A DNA stretch of 64,000 nucleotides from Isochrysis galbana. Taxonomy: Eukaryota > Haptophyta > Isochrysidales > Isochrysidaceae. The notes under the pieces were generated by a model that saw nothing but the letters and a program-made list of their open reading frames with translations, was not told the origin of the DNA and did not search any database. Of the stretch, positions 9,815 to 20,447 are shown piece by piece; within the stretch, counting starts at the first letter, position 1, and every line of letters begins with the position of its first letter. Made by a program: the position numbers and the translations under genes. The DNA lies in NCBI GenBank assembly GCA_018136815.1, contig CM030943.1:1417975-1481974 (forward strand), in the 5' to 3' direction.

Positions 9815-10224
9815 TCACTTTTCGGAGAGCGCCTCAGGGCCCATTGGCCGCGGCGGTGCCTTCAGGGCCCTCTCCCTTGCGGCATATGCAACCCCGAAGA
9901 CCATCGACATGACCGTCGCGGCTTGCGCCGTAACACGCGCGCGCATCATGCGCTGCATATGCGCGGAGTCTCCCTGGATGAAGCCGGCAAGCCCACTACA
10001 CAGAGCGCTCACCGTGATGATACAGCCTAAGGTTCCCCAGGGGGGGGGGGCATGAGCACAGGCGGAGGGGGAAGAGTGGGAAGGGGAGGTGTTTTGCGAG
10101 GGGCCGTACCGAGTGGGATCCAGGGCTCTTTGTAGCAGTGCTGCAGCAGTGTCAGCTTCTTCTTCGGTTCGAGCATCTCGGGCTTGTACAGCGGCGGCGG
10201 CTCCTCTCCCGGCGGCGGCGCCAT
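9815..10224 (-). CDS. HIG1-domain protein (mitochondrial respiratory supercomplex factor family)
   Basis: Two exons: 10224-10110 and 10026-9815, joined by an 83-bp intron (donor G|GTACGG, acceptor CCTTAG|GC), giving 108 residues. The splice restores the HIG1 consensus YKEPWIPLGCIITV, followed by a hydrophobic segment, GDSAHMQRMMRARVTAQ (the QRxxRxRVxxQ signature) and a second membrane segment ending VAYAARER. Length and the two-helix hairpin fit HIGD/Rcf1-type proteins of the mitochondrial inner membrane, which help assemble or stabilise complexes III and IV. The Pro-rich N-terminus (MAPPPGEEPPP) is not typical. The gene is divergent from the RimO-like gene. Splice sites come from sequence and protein consensus, not transcripts. 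Confidence 0.88.
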
Positions 10225-11202
10225 TGCGGCTTTGACTGTCGGCCCCAGCGTCGCTTCCGCCCTCTCGCTCCCTGACTCCGTTCTCTCTCTCGCCCCCGGC
10301 TCTCCCTCTTCCTCTTCTCTCCCGCGTTGGTTTCTGCCCCCCCCTTTCTCTCTTCCCCCAATCGTGATGGCGAGGGGAGGAAGAGAGATAGGAGAGAGAG
10401 AGAGTAGGGGAGAGAGAGTAGTAGTAGAAGTAGGGGAGAGAGAAGTAGTAGAGGAGGGGAGAGGGCAAGAGGAGAGAGGAACGAGAAAGGGGCAGAGGCG
10501 AGAGAAAACTGGTGGAGAAAATGAGAGAAGAACACGGAAGCTCCTCTTCTCAATGATTTGCCTTTTCACATCTTGGTATTCACATACTTTTCGAGAGAAC
10601 ACGTGAGAGAACGAGCCGAGCGAGCAGCAGGGCAAAGGAGAGGAGAGGGAGAGAAAGGAGCTACCAATATGAGAAGAGAAAGTTCCGACCCACAACCAAC
10701 CCCATCCACATTTCGTCCGCCCCCCTTCCCTCTTCCTGTCCAAAAATATAAACATATACAACCCCCTCTTAGTCTGAGTATTTCAGTATTTCTGTTTGAG
10801 AAGCTTGTAACTTGTAACCCCCCTCGTGCCTCCCCGCCCAGCCGCCAGCCGAGACGCTCGGCCTTCTTTACCTTCTACCCTGCGCCTGGACTCCCTCTCC
10901 TCGCTCTGTCCCTCGCTCTCTGTCTCTCTCACTCTCTCACTCTTTTGCCCTCACGTGCATACTATACTTTACACAGAATACTCTCACTCCTCCCCTCCTT
11001 CTCGCTCTCCTCCTCTCTCCCTTCTCTGCCCCTCCATCCCTGAATCTCTCTCTCTTCTCCCCCTTCCCTCTCCCTCTCCCCCCTCTCTGTCCCTCCCTCT
11101 CCTTCTCCCCCACCCCCCCCCCAACTCTCTCCTCTCTATTCTCAACGGGAAGCGAGAGACGGAGAGAGGCCGCCGACTCCGTCGTCCACGCGGAAGCCCG
11201 CC
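10225..11202. promoter_or_regulatory. Divergent promoter region with mirrored pyrimidine/purine asymmetry
   Basis: This 978-bp spacer separates the HIG1 and RimO-like start codons. Its left half (about 10370-10680) is GA-rich on the plus strand, so it is CT-rich in the sense of the HIG1 gene. Its right half (about 10870-11150) is CT-rich on the plus strand, so also CT-rich in the sense of the RimO-like gene. The switch lies near 10750. The tracts probably cover promoters and 5' untranslated regions; no TATA box could be assigned with confidence. Confidence 0.5.
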
Positions 11203-13543
11203 ATGCCGAATCGGCCGCCCAGCCTGCGCGCGCTGCTCGCCACGCTGCTCGCCTCGGCCGCCACGGGGCTGCGCGTGAGGGTGCCACATATGCAGGCCTC
11301 ACTCATCGAGCCTCAACGACACTCCGTCGCGCTCGTCGCGCTCGGCTGCCCCAAGAACACTGTGGACGCAGAGGTCATGCTCGGAGACCTCCAGCGCCAC
11401 GGGCTGCGAGTCGTGCGTGAGCCAGCAGACGCGGAGGTGATCATCGTCAACACGTGCGCCTTTGTTGAGGACGCCAAGCGAGAGTCGATCAGCGCCATCA
11501 TGGGCGCCGCGCAACTCAAGGAGGATCGATCCACGCGGGTGCGAGCGCTGTACGTCACTGGATGCATGGCTCAGCGATATGCGGAAGAGCTCGCCGATGA
11601 GCTGCCAGAAGTAGACGCAATAGTGGGATTTGAGTCCTATTCTCAAATACCCGACCAGGTGCGCCGTATTCTTCTCTCTCCGTGAATATCATGCCATCCT
11701 GCTGCCGCTTGCACGCTCTTTTGTATGAGTCTTGCTCAACGAGGCTTGTGCCCCACGGTTTCATGGCAATCTAGCCGCCGGTTGTTTTGATGCAGTGGTC
11801 CTCTGCACGCAGGTATTAACTCTCCTAGCTGATTCCGGCAGCACAGGAGGTTCTGTCAGACGCGCCGACGTATTGGTGGGTGCTGCCTCAGTGCCGTTCC
11901 GAGCAGAGACAGACCGCTTCCAGCTCACCGCCTCTCATACTGCATATTTGCGTGTCGCTGAAGGTTGCGACCATGCGTGTACTTTTTGCGCCATTCCAGG
12001 TGCGATCCGACCCCATGCGGCCTTGCCCTCGCGCTCGCATCCTTGATGAGACGGCATGAACTACTCACGCTCTCTGGGCAGTACGCTGGCTGCTGTGTCG
12101 GGTCCATCCCACACTCATAGCACTCACACGGCTGCATCTCGGGACAGGATTTCGTGGAACATTCCGCTCCAAGCCTTTTGACACTGCACTTGCAGAGGCT
12201 GAGCTCCTCGTTTCTCGGGGAGTTCGAGAGCTCAATCTCATTGCAGAGGTAAGGACTGCCGACGTGCCCTCCAGCTACGACTCCACCCATTGCAGCAGGC
12301 GCGCAATGCCCTCACACTTCCTTTGCATTTACCATCCATCAATCCCAGGACACCAACCAGTTCGGCTCGGATTGGGGAGAATCCGATCCGCGCCGCCTTG
12401 CTGACTTCTTGCGTGCCCTCGAGAAGATTGAGGGCTTGCGGTGGATCCGCCTGCTCTATTGCTACCCTTCATACTTCTCTGACGACCTCGTGCAGGAGAT
12501 CGCAAGCAATTCCAAGGCGAGTGTGGTATCGTTTTTCTGCACCTATCTGCTCTGTGTCTGTCGGCGCGGCAGGCGGCTGGCGGCGCTTCCGGGCATGGCA
12601 GATGTATGATGTAAGTGCCTGGTGCCTTGCTTTATTGGCAGGTGGTCAAATACATCGACATCCCGCTGCAACACCTCTCTTCGTCCGTGCTGCAGCGCAT
12701 GCAGCGACCGGGAGCCGGCGCCACTATCTCCTTGCTCGAACGCCTTCGTGCACAGATCCCGAACCTTGCCTTGCGCACGACGTTTATCAGCGGGTTTCCC
12801 GGGGAAACCGAGGAGGAGCATAGGACACTCGTGCGCGAGGTGAGTGTTGGTTGCAGGGCCGGAGCCAAGAGGACAGCAGCCGGCTATTTGCGTGCCGGTA
12901 CAGTGGTTGCTATCGTGTGGTTCGGACACCAGAGATTCCTCCGCTACACTCCTATTTAACATGCTGGACTTGCACACAGTTGACACTCGACGTGCTGTTC
13001 TGCACGTGTGCTCCCATGATTAGGCTGAACGCATTGGCTTTGAGCGTGGCGGCGCCTTTGCGTATTCACCTGAGGATGGCACGCCCGCCGCCGAGATGGC
13101 TGGTCAGCTTGAAGAGGATGTGAAAGAGGCGAGGAAAGATGAATTAGTCTCACTCTTTCAATGGCGCTCAGAGGAATGGGCGGAGGCGCAGGTGTGCCCA
13201 CTCGCCGCTCCAGCTGTAATGAGGTGCAAATCAATCGAGTCCCTTGTCTCACGCTCTCTCCTCCCCTTGCACTTCGACCTCCCTCGAACCTCGAGGTTCC
13301 CCCACCTTGTCACCATGCTCACTCATGTCCATCGAAATCGCACTTACGCAGGTAGGCCAAGTTCTCCGTATCATGATTGATCGAATGGATGGAGTCGATG
13401 CGGTCGGCCGCACGGAGTTTGACGCGCCCGATATTGACGGAACCGTCCGGATTCCTGCCATGCCGCTTGCACCAGGTAGCGAGGTGCGCGGACGCATCGT
13501 GGCGGCCGATGGCATGGATCTGATTGCCGAAGTGGTGCCATAA
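11203..13543 (+). CDS. rimO: RimO-type radical SAM methylthiotransferase, probably plastid-targeted
   Basis: Seven exons: 11203-11658, 11813-11999, 12148-12248, 12349-12516, 12642-12839, 13024-13191, 13352-13543; the spliced frame is 490 codons including stop. After a hydrophobic presequence (residues 1-30, LRALLATLLASAATG) comes the UPF0004 domain with VALGCPKNTVDAEVML, VNTCAF and VTGCMAQRY, supplying three cluster cysteines. Exon 2 carries the radical SAM motif EGCDHACTFCAIPG. Later exons give DTNQFG, YIDIPLQH, RTTFISGFPGETEEEH and a C-terminal TRAM-like domain (APDIDGTVRIP). RimO adds a methylthio group to an aspartate of ribosomal protein S12; the presequence suggests the plastid ribosome. 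Intron 4 uses a GC donor (AAG|GCGAGT) with a normal CAG acceptor; all others are GT-AG. Exon ends were chosen to maintain frame and family consensus. Confidence 0.9.
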
Positions 13544-14169
13544 GACTTGAGCGTCCGAGAGAGCGACAAGAAGCTTTGGTGATGCGACGGGCGCATGTGC
13601 TACTGGGCCAATCGTCGTTCGAGGGCGCGAATGATCGAGGCACGCCGCCTCTGATCGCTAGTCAACCCGATGCACGCGTTGATCAGCGTGCGGCGATGCT
13701 GACGAGCGCAAGCTACATATTGAACGCATGCTGTGCGTTGGCAGTCCATGCACTTTCCCATCGATTTATTGAGCCCCCCTTCCCACTCATCACACTTGTT
13801 TTTCACCCCTAGACTCCTTGGGTGTTGATTTGGCTTGCTTTGTCTTCCACCTCGTTAATCTCCCAATGTGCATGTATGCGTTTTTGCGCCGGCCTCGCCA
13901 TGCTTTGCGCTGCCATAGTTTCCCGACTATCAGTGTTCTGTAGGCCCATCTAGAGAGCAAAGCGCAAGTGGTTGTGATGCTTGGATTCGCTTTATCAATT
14001 TTTTGTTTGGTTTCAATGGTTGCCATGGATATATGTGTTGAATCCAAAGTATTTCCGTAATACGTATCAATTACTAATTCTTTGTGCTTGCTGTGCTTCC
14101 CTCGGATGTCGGGTGGCCCGGCCCCTCTTCTCCCCTTACATCTTACTTTCTGCACATCTCAACCTACTT
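13544..14169. other. 3' flank and intergenic DNA
   Basis: I see no gene or clear repeat here. AT content is locally higher near 13970-14080, which may be 3' untranslated or intergenic sequence. Confidence 0.4.
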
Positions 14170-14300
14170 TTATAAGTGGGGGTCAATGGGGGCCTCGTGC
14201 CCCCCTCTCTCCATCGCGGACACCCCCCGGGGTGGGCCCGTACAATCAACCCCAGCCCCCCGCCCCTGCCAGAGGGCAGGGGCTGGGCAATCAACACTCT
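14170..14300 (+). repeat. Dispersed GC-rich repeat, second copy
   Basis: TATAAGTGGGGGTCAATGGG, GCCCCCCTCTCTCCATCGC, then CAATCAACCCCAGCC and a GGGCAGGGGCTGG end match, with changes, the copy at about 9250-9375 in the same orientation. It contains no coding sense that I can recognise. It sits directly upstream of a LINE-derived chimeric repeat. Confidence 0.55.
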
Positions 14301-14629
14301 GACCCAAACCCCTAGTGGGCGCGGGCCGTGACTCGCACTCCCACGCCCAGCATGGGCCTGCCCTCGAGCTGACTCCCCCCCTGTCGATGGTCGCCAGGCA
14401 GACAGAGGGCTTCGGGCGGCTCCCAGGGCCAGCGAGGCAAGCGTGGGAGAGGCAGGGGGGGCCAGGGGCTGAGCCCCAGCCTCCACTCCCCTTGAGCTGC
14501 CCTGGCTGCTGGCCCTCTGGGAGCCCCCAAAATTCCTCTGAGAGCAGGCCGTGGCGCGCCGCATGGCGACGCGCCGTAGGGACAGAGGTGGAGGAGAACG
14601 GAGAGAGGGAGAGGGGGGGGGTTTGCACC

Positions 14630-15283
14630 CCTCCGATGGAGTGCGGTGAGAAACGGGTCTCGTTTGCGTTAGCAAACGGGCGGAGAGGGGCGGCTGGCGA
14701 CAAGAGGGGGATGAGGAGGGAGAGGCTCAAGCAAGGCGCCTACGGGAACCACGGTGGCAGGTATCTCGAGGCGCAGTCTTTGATTTCTCGACGCGCTCGA
14801 CGCGTGGTTCTGTCGGACCGGGCTAGGCCGAGGAGCCGTCTTCTCTACGGTCCCCCCAAGGATACTCACGCGCAGCATCAGAGGCAACCCGGCGCTTCCG
14901 GCTTTCTTCTGGAAAGACGCCCTAAGGTGTCGTTCCGTCAATTGTGGGACATCAGTCGAATTGAGCGATCGAGAGCACTAGAGATAAGCCGCCCGCACCT
15001 CTTCAGAGAAGGAGCGCTTTCACAGCCGCTGTGGCACAACCGTCACGACCCCCCGCCGATCACTCGTCCCGCGTGGATCAGCCTTTGGGAATCCCTCCAC
15101 ACACATGTCGCGCACAACGTCTACAAGGACGACAACTTCACCGAACCTTACACCAACGTATCTTTCCCCACTTGGGCGGGGAAGACACAGAAGGAAGGAA
15201 ACAATAAGGAAGAGAAAGCCGACAAGAGAGCGACGGTGCGACGGAAGAGCCGACGGCGAACGGCGGTTACCGCGAACGACTAG
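14630..15283 (+). pseudogene. Frameshifted LINE pol C-terminal remnant within a chimeric repeat
   Basis: The first part (14630-14710, GTGCGGTGAGAAACG then TTTGCGTTAGCAAACGGGCG) is not LINE-like but recurs inverted at about 39990-40060. From about 14755 the sequence matches the family A pol C-terminal region in shifting frames: RYLEAQSL, DAWFCRTGLG, ALPAFFWKDALRC, then, after a frame change, EGALSQPLWHN and WISLWESLHTHVAHNVY. The matching family A peptides are DAWFCRTKLG, RLPTFWKKAL and EAGALSQPIWYN. At least one frameshift is required, so this is dead. Confidence 0.7.
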
Positions 15284-15483
15284 GTAGAAAGTAAGGAGGG
15301 AATCTATCTACGTACGTAAACCGAAAGGGGCGAGAGGGTAGGCTTCGCGCGGGGGAAAAGTCCGCAGCGACGAACACCTACGACGAGAGCGAGAGCAGGC
15401 GCGGGGGGGAACGACAGCAAGGAGGGACCAAAGACAGAGCAAGGCCCAAGGTGCAAAGGAGATGAGGAGGAGAGAGCCGGTAG

Positions 15484-16563
15484 CTGGGTTCGTGTAGAAA
15501 CGATTCACAGGTGTTCCGCTGTTACATGTGAAACGGCTGTGGATGGAACGGCAGCTGCCGTTCCACAAGAAATTTTGTGCTTGTCAGAGCAAGGCTCATC
15601 TCACTCTTGGAGATTGCGTGCGAGGGCGCGCCGGCAGCTAGCGCGGAATGCGGTTCTTGCGGGGAGCTCATGAAGCTTTCCTCGGGGTTGACTACGGGCA
15701 TGGTGATCGACGCACGACGCATGACGCACGGAGGGCGCGGAAGTGCGGAAGGAGGCTTGTGGGAGGTGGTGGCAGGCGACTGGGGGTGGCTCAGGCGCGT
15801 GCTTGACTTGTATTGACTCGTTGACTCGGGGTATAGACTCGGGAACTCGGGGGGACTCGCTTGGGAACACGGTGGGCCTCGACGAAGTTGCTACAAAAAG
15901 CTCGCAGAGCCACACAAACTAACCCAAACGGGGCGAAAACTAACCACACCTGGACGGACGGCCAGGCGTCGGCACCAGGGCAACTCAGCAACGCGCAGAC
16001 ATGCGACAGAGGGGAGGCCGACACAACGAGGGCAGATCTCGTTGGGGAGCTATGACCGATAGACGAGAGAAGACAAAAGACGGTCATGGAACATTTGATG
16101 ACATCAAGAGAAGGTGAGAGAAGAGGGCCGGAGGCGACGGACGGCACGCCGAGGGAAAGAACCTGCCGCGGGGGGGGCGAGGGACCGAGGGCACGGCGGG
16201 GCAGCGTGGGAGGGGCAGAGAGGGATTTCCTCGGAGTCAGAGGAGTCGGCCATACCCATACCGCCGCCGCCGCCGAATTCCCTCAGAGGTCAAAGGGGGC
16301 AGAAAGAAAGTAACGTATATTATTGTACTTACTTATACTTACCTTGTAAAGTACATATAATATAATTATAATGGCCAGCAATCTCTGTTTGGTGTGTGGT
16401 GGTGTGTATGTGGTGTGTGGTGTGTGGTGTGAAACACCTGTGGAACACCTACTTTGCGTGTGCAACACTTAGGTGTGGAACACTTGATTTTGATGTGGAA
16501 CACTGCGCCCCCCCGGAGGGGGGGAAGGGGGGCCAGGTGTGAAACGTTTCTACACGAACCCTG
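15484..16563. mobile_element. Non-autonomous hAT-like DNA transposon (1,080 bp)
   Basis: Terminal inverted repeats CTGGGTTCGTGTAGAAACG (left) and CAGGGTTCGTGTAGAAACG (right, reverse complement), extended to about 26 bases with two mismatches. The element is flanked by an 8-bp target duplication GCCGGTAG (15476-15483) / GCCGGTAA (16564-16571), 7 of 8 identical. Inside each end are repeated GTGTTCCAC / GTGAAAC motifs, typical of subterminal transposase sites. The CAGGG terminus and 8-bp duplication are hAT hallmarks. No transposase frame is seen, so it would depend on an enzyme supplied elsewhere. An AT-rich patch with GTGTGGT repeats lies at 16310-16440. Confidence 0.8.
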
Positions 16564-16571
16564 GCCGGTAA

Positions 16572-17155
16572 GGGGTAAGGTCGGGGGTCGGGGGCATCGC
16601 CTGTCAGGCTGTCAGGAGGCTGGCCCGAACCTCGTCCAGCTCGTCGTAAGCGTCATCGGGGACGAAGAACTCGTTATCCGCTGATCCCGGGAGGAGGTCG
16701 CCGCCCGCCGGGGCCAGCGCGCCCGGCCTCTCGACAATATCTCGGGATCTCAGGCGAGTCGTCGATGGCGGTGGCGTCGGCGGGGGGGAGGGAGGCCGGG
16801 GTGGCGGACATAGCACATAGTAAGCGCATAGCTGCGTGCGGAACTGAGTGTGTGTGAGTGTGTGTTGGGGCGAGGCTAGCGGCGCATGGCGACGAGCAGG
16901 AGCGCGAAAAGGGCGTCGCCCTCCGCGGGGGGGCTGCCTTTTCTTTTCTCCGGTCTTCGCGCGCGCCGCTGCTCCGTTGGCGTTCACCTGCGTAAAGTAA
17001 AGCTCACTGTCTAGTAACACATACTTACTACTATTTCTTATACTACTACCAGTCGCCAGTGGCAGCGGACGGGCGACGGCGACGGCGACGGTGTGGAGGT
17101 GCGAGTAGGAAGCGAGGAGGGAGAGGAAAGGGGAGAGGGAGGTAGACGGGACGCC
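16572..17155. other. Upstream region of the SLC35F-like gene
   Basis: A minus-strand frame (16604-17020) with an acidic C-terminus is open but has no ATG and no recognisable domain; I do not call it. A GTGTGTGAG run lies near 16850, and the last 60 bases before the start codon are GA-rich. Confidence 0.35.
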
Positions 17156-18660
17156 ATGTCGCAGATCCCCTTCTGCCGACTGCCTCGGTTCACCCTCTCA
17201 CGAACACGCCAGCTCGCCGGCTGGCAAGTCTGCTCGCTGCTACTCACAGCAACCGGCTTCACATCGCAGCGGCTCGCAGACCGTGGGATCGACGCCCCCA
17301 CTGCGCAGTCGCTCGCCACGTACGTCTGCCTGCTGCTGCACGGACTACGGCGGCCGCCGCTATCGGCTGCGGATGCTGCACGCATTTCCCGGCCCTGGTG
17401 GCAATGGCTCCTCCTCGCCTTTGCCGACGTCGAGGGCAACTATCTCATAGTAAGAGCGTATCAATATACAGACATCACGTCGGTGACGCTGCTCGACGCC
17501 TTCGCTGTTCCCGTGGTCATGGTCATCTCGTCGATCGCTCTCCATGCTCGTTACAGCCGCTGGCAGCTTGTTGGGGTCGTAGTCTGCCTAGTAGGGCTCA
17601 TTGTGCTCGTCACGACAGACACGCTGCTGCAACCGATGCATCAGTGCGTGCACGTTGTTCACCCAAGAATGCCCACTGTAAGGCGTGAATGTAGATGGCC
17701 GGCAACCTTTCTCCTGACCAGCGATATTTCCTCTCCTTTGCGTCTTCACTCCTACGGTGTGCTTCATGGGTACATGCTTCTTGATAGGACAGCCTCCTTG
17801 CCTTGCCTTGTAGGTGGCAGCCTCATCCTTGGCTGGGCGATATCCTTGCCTTAGTGGGCGCGTGCTTGTACGCCTGTGCTAACGTTGCCGAGGAGTCCTG
17901 GCTTCGCGACACGAGCAACCAGGAATATCTTCCGAGGCTTGGTGCGTATGGCGCTCTAGTCTCAACAGTCCAGTGCGCTGTCTTGGAGAGACAGGTAAGC
18001 CGTGTTCTAGATGAAGAGAGCCCCGAGTTGGCGGGTGTGAGAGGTGGGAAAGCATCGTGGCGAGCACGGTCAGTTTGGATGTGGAATGCTCGGGCCACAA
18101 CGCCTCGTTGCTGTTGCTTGCATGTGGCTTATCCTGATTCCCTCATCCCGAATTGAGATGCTCTTGGCACAGTATGACGCGTGCTACCTTAAGTGAAGCC
18201 TCCTCGTGCTTGTTCATCCCAGGCCCTTGTGAAGGCATACAATGCATTCGCCGCCTCCAGCAACCCCGGACGCCGTGAGCTCATCCTTCTTGAGGTCGGC
18301 TTCGTAGGCGCAATGGCCGCATTTTACACGCTCGTCTCGGCGCTTTTGCAGGCCGGAGCCACCGCGGCCGAGATGAACATCTCGCTACTCACGGCCGACT
18401 TTTGGTCCGTGCTTGTCGGGGTTGCGCTACTGGGGTCTCGGCTCTCTATGTGGTACCCAGCCGCCTTCACCGCAACAATGACGGGCTTGGTGCTCTTCTA
18501 TTCGGCGGCAACGGTTGTGCGGCGTGGACAACTAACTGAACCACTCAATCGTGCTGATTACGAGTGCGAGGATGCTACAACGTGCTGCGAGGCTCCAACG
18601 CGCCCAGTGACAAGATTGAACGACGTTGGAGAGGTGAGGGTTGATGGCGAGGGTTCGTGA
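17156..18660 (+). CDS. SLC35F1/F2-like membrane transporter (drug/metabolite transporter superfamily)
   Basis: Three exons: 17156-17677, 17821-17994, 18223-18660; the spliced frame has 378 codons including stop. Exon 1 has WQVCSLLLTATGFTSQRLADRG, then the family signature DVEGNYLIVRAYQYTDITSVTLLDAFAVPVVMV split across the first helices, and GVVVCLVGLIVLV. Exon 2 gives LGDILALVGACLYACANVAEE. Exon 3 gives the late-helix signature AEMNISLLTADFWSVLVG and a terminal helix before a Cys-containing cytosolic tail. Ten transmembrane segments are expected. The substrate is unknown for this family. Start ATG is the first in frame after a non-coding GA-rich leader. Splice sites (ACT|GTAAGG...CAG|CCT; CAG|GTAAGC...CAG|GCC) are inferred. 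Confidence 0.87.
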
Positions 18661-18865
18661 AAATGAGGAAAGCCTTTGGTATCAATTGTGCCATGATTGC
18701 ACCATGATAATGGTGGCGAAGGCATGCACTTTTGCCGTGCGCTTGGGCCTATTGTGGCATTGTGGCACGCCGCGGGATGACGCCGACACGCTCGGTGAAA
18801 AGAGCGAGATTTTTTGTTGCTTTTGTGCTACGAGGGAATCTAGGATTAGGCGGACGATAGCACCG

Positions 18866-19342
18866 GGGCGGAAATAAAAAAAAACTTCTTAATATTCTCA
18901 CCGCGAAAAACTATTGTTATAGTTCGAGCGATGGAGCGCGCGCCGACCGCTCCCGATCCCCAGCCCTCGCCTGCCGCCACGACGCCCCACAGGGGCCGCC
19001 CCAAGCCGCCGGAGCCGAAGCGCTCACAGGCCGCCCCCTTAACCGACAGCGACGTCGACATGATCCTGCCTCCCTCGCCTCCCCACCAGGCTCAGAAGCA
19101 GGGAACAGGGAGAGCCCTGTTCCCTGCAGACCAGCAGAGCCAGTCTCTGGCTCTGCCGCCTGCCTCCACTGGCTTGCCAGTACAACAAGGACTCCCCATG
19201 GTGGGTGGCAGCCTGGCTGCCACCCCCATGGTGGCAACTCCTACCAGCAGTGCACCCCTCGTGGGCGGGCACTTGACACAACAAACAATTCCTGGGGCCT
19301 TTACGGCTTCCAACCCCCCCAACAACACTGCACAGAAATCCT
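18866..19342. mobile_element. LINE fragment with inverted 5' segment (twin-priming-like)
   Basis: At 18875-18905 the plus strand reads AAAAAAAAACTTCTTAATATTCTC, the same motif that marks the 3' ends of minus-strand LINE copies at 23120, 29021 and 50558. It is joined directly to the plus-oriented 5' end of a family B-like LINE (ACTATTGTTATAGTTCGAGCG-ATG). The 5' segment stops at about 19342, where another repeat begins. A minus-oriented 3' stub next to a plus-oriented, fully extended 5' segment is the outcome expected from twin priming; chance juxtaposition is the alternative. Confidence 0.55.
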
Positions 19343-19440
19343 ACGCTGATGTCGCATTCATCCCAGATGATGCGATTTCCAGGCTCTTGTTTCCAGGTCC
19401 TTCGCCGTGCGGCCACACGGTGAAGCTCAGGCATACCTAG
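18931..19440 (+). pseudogene. LINE ORF1 N-terminal fragment
   Basis: ATG at 18931 opens MERAPTAPDPQPSPAATTP, continuing with RGRPKPPEPKRSQAA, GTGRALFPADQ, GGHLTQQTIPGAF and SYADVA. This parallels the family B ORF1 N-terminus (MERAPTAP, RGRPKPPEPKRPQAA, GTGRVLFPGDN, GGHLTQQSILGAF, TYAQAA). LINE homology stops near codon 140; the remaining 30 codons are read-through into the adjacent 800-bp repeat. The RNA-binding C-terminus is missing. Confidence 0.8.
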
Positions 19441-20140
19441 GTTGGTAGGGTTCGTCCCTAGCGATCTAGAATTCGAGTTCTCGTTTCGTTCCGTCTAGCC
19501 TGTCTGTCAGGTCTAGATTCCAGGTTTCCTCCTTTCGGGTAATCTTGACCCAAAGGAGCCAGGTCGCCTGTTGCTCGCTGCGCGCTTGTCTCAGGCTCTC
19601 AGGTCACCTTGTGAAGGCTTGTTTAGCTTCTTGCAAGGCTTGTTGTTTCTTGTTGGGTTCCGGTTCTTTCTTGGGACTTGCTCACTTTCGTTGTCGTCCA
19701 GGCCCGTTCTTCGTAGGTTCTGCTTGGCCTGGTTAGGGTTTCGTTGAATTCCCGCGTTTGGCGTTCGCGTTGGCGTTCGGAAACTTCCTCTCACATTCCC
19801 TAGGTCCGCTACCCTTGGCTTGTAGGTCCTTGCTTCTTTCTTCTCGGTCAAGGTTTTTGGCGAGCGAGTCGGTTGCTCTATCCGCTCGAGATTTGAGGTT
19901 TAATTTGCATCTCCCCTTGGAGATCGGTGTAGGTTCGCTTCCTAGGTGAGGGAATCTTTCCCCTTGATGCAAGCTACATGCAAGCCCTGGGCCCCTTTGG
20001 TGTTTCTTCCCCTTGGTTGCTATTCAGGGTTGTTCGTTAGAAGCGTCTAGAAGGTTCACGCTCAACGGCAAGATTTCCTCTGTCGTGAAGATATCTCGTT
20101 GCGATCTATATCCGAAGTGATCGCCGTGGTCGCGCGACAT
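19343..20140 (+). repeat. Unclassified ~800-bp dispersed repeat, copy 1
   Basis: Begins TGTCGCATTCATCCCAGATG (a small hairpin, TCGCAT...ATGCGA) and ends near GTCGCGCGACAT. It matches 37798-38621 over its length with small indels, in the same orientation. It contains CTAGAATTCGAGTTCTCGTTTC and the tract TTCGTTAGAAGCGTC. No long frame is conserved between the copies. It may be a long terminal repeat or 5' leader of a retroelement; this is unproven. Confidence 0.75.
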
Positions 20141-20447
20141 CTCGTTCCGAGTTGCTCCGTCGTTGTTCTGATTTGCTTGATGATTATGATCGCTCCGTCG
20201 AAGAGACTTGTCTTGAAGATGTTGAGTCCCCGGAAGCAACTTCTTCGTCAGCCAGGGATACTCCTCTTCCTCCCGTTCTCGATGCGCCGTCTTCGCGCAC
20301 TCGATCCAGGCTCCACTCCCGTTGATCCCATGTCTTGGGTAAGGGACCCGTCCCTCTAGGCTAGCTGGCTAGCCCCACGCCTTGGCTAGGGCTCCGAGTT
20401 CAAGTTTCCGTCCGAGCGAATCATGGAGGTGATGAACGCGTGCTGCC

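Noticed and set aside
12605-12620. GTAAGT at 12611 as donor of RimO exon 4
   Set aside because: Using it would add a frame with non-family sequence; the GC donor at 12517 restores the family consensus exactly.
16604-17020. Minus-strand frame with acidic tail
   Set aside because: No ATG in frame, no known domain; probably chance in GC-rich DNA.
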